From positions 1 to 38,939 of the forward strand of contig CAYYAQ010000031.1 of assembly GCA_964469555.1 (NCBI GenBank): a DNA stretch of 38,939 bases, read 5' to 3'. The DNA comes from CAYYAQ01 sp964469555 (GTDB lineage Bacteria; Planctomycetota; UBA1135; UBA2386). The translations under genes were made by a program, and so were the position numbers. Below are positions 34,237 to 38,939 of the stretch, in pieces. Numbering within the stretch: position 1 is the stretch's first letter; the number at the start of each line of letters is the position of its first letter. Below the pieces are notes generated by a model. The model ran no database searches. It saw only the letters and a list, made by a program, of their open reading frames with translations, and was not told the origin of the DNA.

Positions 34237-34346
34237 GTCTCTCTCCCCATCTGGGGACGTTTGGGCGGCGAACCTTACCGGACCTGGGGGCGGGTGCAAG
34301 GCCGACCAGGACCATCGCCGGGATTTTTGGCACCGTACAAGCGAAA

Positions 34347-34370
34347 GGCCTGACACCGAGGTGCCAGGCC
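34347..34370. terminator. hairpin, terminator-like or REP-like
   Basis: GGCCTGACACC (34347-34357) and GGTGCCAGGCC (34360-34370) pair except at one A/C position, with a tight loop. On the minus strand it is followed by TTTCGCTTG, on the plus strand by CATCAAAAAG. It may end a minus-strand gene that stops at 34431, or be a REP-like palindrome related to the 1147-1157 element; both readings are inference. Confidence 0.45.
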
Positions 34371-34430
34371 CATCAAAAAGGGGGGGGTGCGCCAAGACTT
34401 GACTCGCTCTTTCCTTCTCAGACACCGGTG

Positions 34431-34516
34431 CTATCGGAACAACGAATTGGCGGGCTGAAGCGGAGGTTCCTTTTTCGACAGCCGGACCCAGATTTCGCGT
34501 GTCGAAAATCGGTACG
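34431..34516 (-). pseudogene. possible 3' end of an unidentified minus-strand gene
   Basis: The last 28 codons before a TAG at 34433-34431 read RFSTREIWVRLSKKEPPLQPANS and then LFR. A hairpin lies about 60 bases beyond the stop. The codons look plausible but too few to name a family. It abuts the 5' end of the plus-strand fragment ending at 34706. Confidence 0.2.
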
Positions 34517-34564
34517 GGGTCGGGATGCCCGGTGGATGCCGTCGCCGCGACTCGATCGGTGGCG

Positions 34565-34706
34565 CCCCGGGCTGCAGTCCAAGCTCGGCAAGGACCTCGC
34601 CGACAACCACGAAGGACTCCGCTTCAATGTCGCGCGCGCCGGCGAGGGCAAGCTTCCGCGATTCGAACTCAAGGCCAAACGGCTTCAGGACCTGCGCGAC
34701 CAATAG
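34565..34706 (+). pseudogene. C-terminal fragment resembling phenylacetate-CoA ligase
   Basis: About 46 codons with clean coding bias, SKLGKDLADNHEGLRFNVARAG and then EGKLPRFELKAKRLQDLRDQ, ending TAG 34704-34706. The closing 'G.LPRFELKAKR..D.R' is the A10-like lysine region of phenylacetate-CoA ligase family (PaaK-type) enzymes, the lysine of KAKR being the adenylation-active residue. The rest of the enzyme (about 400 residues) is missing. A short gene starts nine bases later, so the fragment was probably the upstream member of an operon. Confidence 0.45.
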
Positions 34707-34715
34707 GACACTCCG

Positions 34716-34922
34716 ATGACCGACCAAACCACCGACCTGTTGGGCAAGGAACTCACCGACGACGAGAAAGAACTGCTCGACCTCTACGCAAGGCTCAAGA
34801 CGATGTCCGCCCGCGAAGACCTCGCGCCCTGCGCGCTGATGAACGTGCGCCAGGCGATGGTCATGCTCTGGAACGCGTGCACGAACCTGGAGCTCATCTA
34901 CGAGGAACCGGGGGTCGACTAG
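34716..34922 (+). CDS. small acidic helical protein, function unknown
   Basis: A 68-residue protein starting at ATG 34716, with AGGACA a little upstream. The sequence is acidic and helical (LGKELTDDEKELLDLYARLKTM, then CALMNVRQAMVMLWNACTNLELIYEE). Two cysteines are present. No family is recognised. It follows the PaaK-like fragment by nine bases, hinting at co-transcription with an acyl-CoA ligase. Confidence 0.65.
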   Translation: MTDQTTDLLGKELTDDEKELLDLYARLKTMSAREDLAPCALMNVRQAMVMLWNACTNLELIYEEPGVD

Positions 34923-35054
34923 CCGTCCGCCTGCTCCCTGGATTCCTGGCCCCTGGACACGACTCGGGCCGCAACGCCGGCCGCCAGGATTGCACAGGCT
35001 CAGGGTTCCGCCGCCGCTCGCCTGCCTCGCCGTTGATCCTCACCCGCGATGCTT

Positions 35055-35060
35055 GATACT
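35055..35060 (+). promoter_or_regulatory. -10-like GATACT seven bases before a start codon
   Basis: GATACT ends seven bases before the ATG at 35068 of the GT4 gene, again with the spacing expected for a leaderless mRNA and without a Shine-Dalgarno sequence. Confidence 0.35.
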
Positions 35061-35067
35061 CGCGTGA

Positions 35068-36195
35068 ATGAATCTGGCGTTCATCACGAAACGATACGGT
35101 CGAATCGGGGGCACGGAACGTGACCTCCACGAGCTGACCGTGCGGCTCGTTGCCCGCGGCCACGACGTGCACATCTACTGCACCGAAGTGCGCATGGAAG
35201 CACCTCACGGCATCAAAGTACACCGAGTGCCCGTGGTCGGATTCGGACGCCTTGCGCGCTTCCTCTCGATCGCATGGCTCGGCCCTCGCAGGGCGCGAAG
35301 AAACGGGCACGACCTCGTCATCTCGTACGAGCGCGTCTTCCATCAGGACATCGCCCGTTGCGGCGGAGGCACCCACCGCGTGTTTCTACAACGGATGGCG
35401 AAGAAGAGCTCGCCCTTGACCCGGCTGTTCCGCGCCCTCGACCCGTACCACAAGCTCGTCAAGTTCACCGAGAAGCGCCAGTTCACCGCCGGCAATTTTC
35501 GCCGCGCGCACGCCGTGTCAGAGTTCGTCAAGCAGGAACTCATCGACATCTACGACGTGGACGACTCGAGCATCGACGTGATCTACTGCGGCGTCGACAC
35601 CGACATCTTCCGACCCGAGAATCGCAGAACCGACGGAGCGGCGGTTCGCGAGGAGCTCGGGATCCCTCCTGACGACACCGTCGCCCTCTTTCTCGGCAAC
35701 GGTTTCAAGCGCAAGGGACTCGATGCCTTCCTCGCGGGCATCGCCGCCACAGATGCCGTGCACGGCCTGATCGTCGGAACCGATTCACAAATCGCGAACT
35801 ATCGAGACCTCGCGCGCAAGCTCGGGATCGAAGCACGCGTGCACTTCGTCGGGCAACAGTCGGAGACTTCCCGCTACTACGCCGCCGCCAACTTGTTCGT
35901 GCTCCCGTCGGTGCAAGAGGCGTTCGGCATCGTCGTGCTCGAGGCGATGGCCACCGGTCTACCGTGCCTGGTGTCCTCCCGCGCCGGCGCCGCCGAGGTG
36001 CTCCCGGAATCGATGGCCCGATTTCTTCTGCAGGCCCCCCACGATCCCACAGAGATGGCGACGAAGATCAAGGAAGTGCTCGAACCCGCAACGCACACGC
36101 GGCTCGCCGAGGACTCACGAAACGCCGCGATGAATTTCAGCCTGGAAGAACACGCGCGGGTTTCGGAAAAGCTGTACCGGTCGATGTGTGAGTGA
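35068..36195 (+). CDS. GT4-family glycosyltransferase
   Basis: A 375-residue GT-B glycosyltransferase that builds cell-surface glycans such as lipopolysaccharide core. The N-terminal domain opens MNLAFITKRYGRIGGTERDLHELT, with the glycine loop GGTER. RCGGGTHRVFLQRM and HAVSEFVKQELIDIY resemble WaaG-type (RfaG) heptose-glucosyltransferases. The C-terminal domain shows IDVIYCGVDTDIF, LFLGNGFKRKGLDAFL and the donor-sugar motif SVQEAFGIVVLEAMATGLPCLVS, with the two glutamates of the EX7E element. Donor is a nucleotide sugar. The gene overlaps the next start by eight bases (globin-like GTG at 36188), a mark of coupling. Confidence 0.93.
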   Translation: MNLAFITKRYGRIGGTERDLHELTVRLVARGHDVHIYCTEVRMEAPHGIKVHRVPVVGFGRLARFLSIAWLGPRRARRNGHDLVISYERVFHQDIARCGGGTHRVFLQRMAKKSSPLTRLFRALDPYHKLVKFTEKRQFTAGNFRRAHAVSEFVKQELIDIYDVDDSSIDVIYCGVDTDIFRPENRRTDGAAVREELGIPPDDTVALFLGNGFKRKGLDAFLAGIAATDAVHGLIVGTDSQIANYRDLARKLGIEARVHFVGQQSETSRYYAAANLFVLPSVQEAFGIVVLEAMATGLPCLVSSRAGAAEVLPESMARFLLQAPHDPTEMATKIKEVLEPATHTRLAEDSRNAAMNFSLEEHARVSEKLYRSMCE

Positions 36196-36589
36196 TGGCG
36201 CGCGGCTCCTGCAACATGTCCTCGAGCGCTTCCTGGCCATCGAGGGCACCAACAGCGCGCAACTACAGTTGTTCTTTCGCAATCCGGCGGAGGAACGCGC
36301 CAACCAGAAGCGGTTCTTCGAAGAGTGGCTCGGCGGCGCTGCGGCCTACGGACACTACAAGGGCATCCACGCCCGCCACCACACGCAGTGGATCAGCAAG
36401 CGCAACGCGTCCACCTGGCTGCGCCACTTCAAGGAGTCGCTCGCGGAGGCGGGTGTCCGGTCCTCGAAATAGCTCGCCGAGGACGTCAAGGAGCTCTTCG
36501 CCGTGCTGAGCGGGTCCGCCGGAGAGGGGAAAACTACAGCTTATCGCGCGCAAAGGTCGATACGGAGGGAGATCACGCCGGAGGTAGCG
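36188..36589 (+). CDS. truncated-hemoglobin-like protein with an in-frame TAG
   Basis: From GTG 36188, overlapping the GT4 stop, 94 residues run to a TAG at 36470-36472: LLQHVLERFLAI, LFFRNPAEERANQKRFFEEWLGGAAAYGHY, GIHARHHTQWISKR and STWLRHFKESLAEAGV. The run 'GG...YG..xG.H.RHH...I....WL..F...L.EAGV' matches truncated globins, with the histidine of HARHH as a candidate proximal ligand. After the TAG the same frame stays open and reads LAEDVKELFAVLSGSAGE, which could be the terminal H helix, before the next gene begins at 36590. A sense codon in place of TAG would lengthen the product to near the family's usual 120-130 residues. Family call moderate. Confidence 0.5.
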
Positions 36590-36973
36590 ATGCCCGATGT
36601 AGTCCTGACCATGCGAAGCTCCGATCCCGCAGAAGTCCTGTGGAATCGGATGTTGTCCACCCGCGGCCTGTGCATGCAAGGAAGCCTCGCGGACAAGCGC
36701 GCCGGTGACGCCTTCTCGATCGAGACCGGCGCTGGCGACATCTTCACGGGGACCATCACGACCTTCGATCCACCACGCGAACTCACGCTCGTCGTCGAGA
36801 ACATGCACCAATCCGTGCTCTGCGTCACCACGCACGAGATCGAAGACGCGCGCACCCGACTCGACTTCACGCTGTCGGCGATCGGCCTTCATCACGACGA
36901 GACCGACAGCTTCCGCTCCCGCTGGCGACTCCAGCTGAGCGATCTATTCCCCGGCGCGATCACATCCGACTAG
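36590..36973 (+). CDS. SRPBCC/AHSA1-like domain protein
   Basis: A 127-residue protein that starts at ATG 36590 behind GGAGGTAGCG, a strong ribosome site. The pattern AEVLWNRMLSTRGLCMQG, DAFSIETGAGDIFTGTITTFDPPRELTLVVE, then THEIEDARTRLDFTLSAIG and WRLQLSDLF fits the helix-grip SRPBCC fold of AHSA1/polyketide-cyclase-like proteins, which bind a hydrophobic ligand. The normal opening is slightly abridged. It converges with pyrK, the two stops being 29 bases apart. Ligand unknown. Confidence 0.75.
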   Translation: MPDVVLTMRSSDPAEVLWNRMLSTRGLCMQGSLADKRAGDAFSIETGAGDIFTGTITTFDPPRELTLVVENMHQSVLCVTTHEIEDARTRLDFTLSAIGLHHDETDSFRSRWRLQLSDLFPGAITSD

Positions 36974-37002
36974 AACTCGAGCGCGCACCAGCGCCACGGG
37001 GA

Positions 37003-37797
37003 CTAGGAGGGCAACACCAACTCGCTCGCCTCGTACACCGGACCCTGCAAGCAGGTCTTCGAGTACGGCCAGCCCGCGAAGCGCGGACCCTGCACCTCGA
37101 CGCTGCAGCCGTTGCACACGCCGTAGCCGCAGGCCATGTAGTTCTCCAGACTGAGGTAGCACCGGAGCCCGCGTTCGGCGCACATCCGCGCGACCGCATG
37201 CATCATCGGATCTGGACCGCAGCAGAAGGCGGTCTCGCCCTCGGTCACGACTCCTTTCTCCATCAGGGACGCGAGCAAATCGGTCACGAGTCCGCGGAAA
37301 CCATGACTCCCGTCGTCAGTGCAGGGGTGCACATCGGCGAGGTCATCGAAGTCCTGCATTCCCGCGAGCAGCGCGACGTTGCGGCCACCGAACAGGAGGC
37401 GCGCCGGTACGCGTCCAAGCTCCACCTGCCGTTGGGCCAGAAGCAGGAACGGTGCGAGACCAATGCCGCCCGCGATGCAAACGGGGTTCTCGATCTCCTC
37501 CGGGAACGGTCTACCGAGCGGGCCCGTGACCCAGACTTCGTCGCCGGACTCGCAATCACGCAGCGCATTCGTACCCGGGCCGATGCCCTTCATCAAAAAC
37601 GACCCGCTCTGACCCGAGGACTCGCGACCGTACAGGGAGAACGGGCGCGGCAACATCACCGGCCACTGGCTCTCGGTGCGCAACATGTAGAACTGCCCCG
37701 CCAGCGTCTCGGGGATCGGGCCTTCCACTTCGAGAACGAAGCACCCGCCGGAGAGGGAGCGGACTCTCGTCACTCGGTGCTTGCGCGTCTGTTGCAT
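37003..37797 (-). CDS. pyrK: dihydroorotate dehydrogenase B electron-transfer subunit
   Basis: A 264-residue FAD and 2Fe-2S protein that passes electrons from dihydroorotate dehydrogenase (PyrD type B) to NAD+ in pyrimidine synthesis. The FAD domain shows LPRPFSLYGRE, the NAD domain VCIAGGIGLAPFLLLAQ and ETAFCCGPDPMMHAV, and the C-terminal cluster is ENYMACGYGVCNGCSVEV with Cys-x4-Cys-x2-Cys, the fourth cysteine being in KTCLQGPVY. Length is standard. The partner pyrD is not in the window. Its start lies 80 bases from the DUF445 start, separated by a perfect inverted repeat. Confidence 0.95.
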   Translation of the reverse strand: MQQTRKHRVTRVRSLSGGCFVLEVEGPIPETLAGQFYMLRTESQWPVMLPRPFSLYGRESSGQSGSFLMKGIGPGTNALRDCESGDEVWVTGPLGRPFPEEIENPVCIAGGIGLAPFLLLAQRQVELGRVPARLLFGGRNVALLAGMQDFDDLADVHPCTDDGSHGFRGLVTDLLASLMEKGVVTEGETAFCCGPDPMMHAVARMCAERGLRCYLSLENYMACGYGVCNGCSVEVQGPRFAGWPYSKTCLQGPVYEASELVLPS

Positions 37798-37830
37798 CGG
37801 GGTCGCGGCCCGTGGTCTGAGACCGGGCCA

Positions 37831-37875
37831 TGCACATTCTTATCGTATTGGTGGGCGATTCGATAAGAATGTGCA
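37831..37875. promoter_or_regulatory. perfect 15-bp inverted repeat between divergent genes
   Basis: TGCACATTCTTATCG (37831-37845) and its exact reverse complement CGATAAGAATGTGCA (37861-37875) flank a 15-base loop. The arms are AT-rich in a GC-rich setting. The right arm ends three bases before the DUF445 ATG and the left arm is 33 bases from the pyrK start, so it could be an operator for one or both genes, or a hairpin that hides the DUF445 start. Confidence 0.7.
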
Positions 37876-37878
37876 ACC

Positions 37879-38487
37879 ATGGACATCACCCTCACCACCT
37901 GGTTCGCCATTCCCGCTGTCGGCGGTCTGATCGGCTACATCACCAACCGCCTGGCGGTGAAGATGATCTTCCGCCCCGTGAAGCCAGTGAACGTCCTCGG
38001 ATTCAAGATCCAGGGGTTGATGGCCAAGCGGCAGCAGGACATGGCGCGCAGCATCGGCGACGTCGTCGGTGATCACCTCGTCAGCACCCGGGACATCGCC
38101 GATGGGCTCAAGGACTTCGACATGGAAGGAATGCTGACCGAGATGATCACGGTCGGTCTCGAGCCGAAGATCGCAGAACTGCGCAACCTCCCCCTGATCG
38201 GCGGGTTCCTGACCGACGACCGGATCGACGATCTGCGCAAGTCAATTGTGGACAGCCTATTGGAACGAAAGGGGGACATCCTCGACAAGGTCGAGGAGGC
38301 CCTCGAGCAGGGCCTCGACGTCCGCTCCGTGGTCACCGAGAAGGTAGCCGCGTTTCCCGTCGAGAAGCTCGAGACGCTCGTCCTGCAGGTCGCGGCGAAG
38401 GAGCTCCGTGCGATCGAGATCCTGGGCGGGGTTCTCGGCATTATCATCGGCCTCGGCCAGGTGGCGCTCCTGATGCTCACCGCCTGA
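37879..38487 (+). CDS. DUF445 membrane protein
   Basis: A complete 202-residue DUF445 protein of unknown role. The N-terminal segment TTWFAIPAVGGLIGYITNRLAVKMIFRPVKPV is the family hallmark (a membrane anchor followed by 'GYxTNxxAxxMLFRP'). A long amphipathic middle follows (MARSIGDVVGDHLVSTRDIADGL, LTDDRIDDLRKSIVDSLL), and a C-terminal membrane segment (ILGGVLGIIIGLGQVALLMLT) is the usual end. The start at ATG 37879 comes right after the inverted repeat. No clear Shine-Dalgarno precedes it. Confidence 0.93.
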   Translation: MDITLTTWFAIPAVGGLIGYITNRLAVKMIFRPVKPVNVLGFKIQGLMAKRQQDMARSIGDVVGDHLVSTRDIADGLKDFDMEGMLTEMITVGLEPKIAELRNLPLIGGFLTDDRIDDLRKSIVDSLLERKGDILDKVEEALEQGLDVRSVVTEKVAAFPVEKLETLVLQVAAKELRAIEILGGVLGIIIGLGQVALLMLTA

Positions 38488-38560
38488 GCCTGGCCGCGTT
38501 ACTGTGACGCTAGCGATTGATACTAGGCTCACCCGAAGCCCCTCCAGAGAATTGCGCCAA

Positions 38561-38697
38561 TGAGAATCCCCCTGCCCTGCACTGCCCTGAGCGTGGCCCT
38601 CCTGGCCGGGTTCGTGACCTCACAGGGCCCGACGACCAACACGTACTGGCAGCGCCAGTCGGGCACGAAGTTCTACAAGGAGCTCGAACCGTTCCGG
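38561..38697 (+). pseudogene. N-terminal fragment of a secreted protein
   Basis: The ATG at 38561 opens a signal peptide (MRIPLPCTALSVALLAGFVTS, cleaved before QGP) and a short mature start TNTYWQRQSGTKFYKELEPFRKP. A -10-like GATACT (38519-38524) is upstream. By about 38695 the frame becomes antisense to a PilM-like gene on the other strand, although it stays open to the window end. The remainder of this secreted gene is probably missing. Confidence 0.45.
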
Positions 38698-38939
38698 AAG
38701 CCGAACGAGCGCGTTCTCGACGACCTTCTGAAGCTCGTTCTCGTCGACAACGTTGGGCTCGAGCATCGAGAAGGTGACTACGCCCGAGGCAATAGGCGCG
38801 GTGAGGCAAGCATCGAGCGCTCCGGCTCCCCTTTTTCTGGAAAGGCGGACGAGCGCAAGCTCGCCGGTTCGCAAGTCGAGACCAAGGCCCGGTTGCTCTG
38901 GATCCACGAGCCAGCGAAGAAGCGAGCTTCTCCTCCCAA
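38698..38939 (-). pseudogene. N-terminal fragment of a PilM-like protein
   Basis: Read from the right edge leftward, the frame gives SLLRWLVDPEQPGLGLDLRTGELALVRLSRKRGAGALDACL and then SMLEPNVVDENELQKVVENALV. The pattern 'GLDLR.GELR.VRLSR..G...L.A' and 'LEPNV.D...L' is the opening of type IV pilus assembly protein PilM (actin-like fold, inner-membrane platform). Possible starts are the GTG in LVD or one beyond the window. The C-terminal two thirds, including most of the ATPase fold, are missing: past about 38695 the strand carries the antisense of the secreted fragment. Confidence 0.45.

Noticed and set aside
34380..34387. Run of eight G
   Set aside because: A homopolymer in intergenic DNA with no partner structure; may also be a sequencing error.
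32847..36472. Stop-codon reassignment suggested by two in-frame TAGs and the in-frame TGA at 23972
   Set aside because: TAG ends mccB and bL33 and TGA ends SelO and pyrimidine-unrelated genes at family-correct positions, so both act as stops.
23222..37006. Shared CACGGGGACTAG at 23222 and 36995
   Set aside because: Twelve bases, in unrelated contexts, one covering the pyrK stop; likely coincidence.
5184..38939. Programmed DNA elimination as the cause of the many breaks
   Set aside because: No shared motif or repeat was seen at the break points, and the missing parts are ordinary gene segments; assembly loss is simpler.
1..38939. CRISPR arrays, rRNA, tRNA, insertion-sequence ends, prophage genes, toxin-antitoxin pairs
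   Set aside because: None seen on reading both strands; no spaced direct repeats and no transposase or integrase.

Overview
The window is GC-rich bacterial DNA that looks like Planctomycetota. The evidence is a run of secreted S1-family sulfatases, two large secreted carboxypeptidase-regulatory-like proteins, a PQQ-type propeller, an Asp-box (BNR) propeller, a CotH kinase, and short C-terminal domains of a style I associate with planctomycetal secreted proteins. The phylum call is an inference from gene content; no rRNA is present. Many products are lysine-rich despite the high GC.

Layout. 1-3499 (minus): a sulfatase cut by the left edge and a 645-residue secreted protein. 3557-5167 (minus): methylcrotonyl-CoA carboxylase beta subunit. 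5184-8853: an orphan C-terminal fragment, an FkbM methyltransferase, a PQQ-type propeller, then three gene remnants (DUF4003-like, ABC permease, methyltransferase). 8855-14306 (minus): sulfatase, TTG-started secreted protein, and an iduronate-sulfatase-like gene crossed by a 10-N gap. 14576-20035: the Asp-box propeller, SbcC-like and unknown fragments, and a membrane protein with a spermidine-synthase-like domain. 20203-24148: a mini secreted ORF, a collapsed SelO, a sigma-54 activator, a ferredoxin lacking three cysteines, and a secreted protein followed by a membrane-protein fragment. 24219-31721: a toroid protein with a CXXCH motif, an alpha/beta hydrolase, CotH, two sulfatases and a Dabb protein. 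31896-38939: a small secreted protein, a HEAT-like gene split by an amber codon, ribosomal protein bL33, a PaaK-like C-terminal fragment, GT4, a globin-like ORF, an SRPBCC protein, PyrK, DUF445, and two N-terminal fragments at the right edge.

Function. Five sulfatases, all with the cysteine form of the active-site motif, plus secreted propellers, CotH and a cutinase/dienelactone-hydrolase-like enzyme point to extracellular attack on sulfated polymers or esters. No glycoside hydrolase, SusC/D pair or formylglycine-generating enzyme is visible, so this is not a complete polysaccharide-utilisation locus.

The most notable observation is structural. About ten genes are truncated or internally collapsed, and in each case the orientation of the pieces fits loss of the DNA between them (for example SelO N- and C-termini joined without the middle, a methyltransferase with only its two ends, and pairs of 5'-truncated divergent genes). 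Unmarked assembly gaps are the simplest explanation. Genuine deletion decay is the alternative. Two more genes carry an in-frame TAG inside an open, coding-like stretch. I found no convincing new defence, mobile or biosynthetic system.
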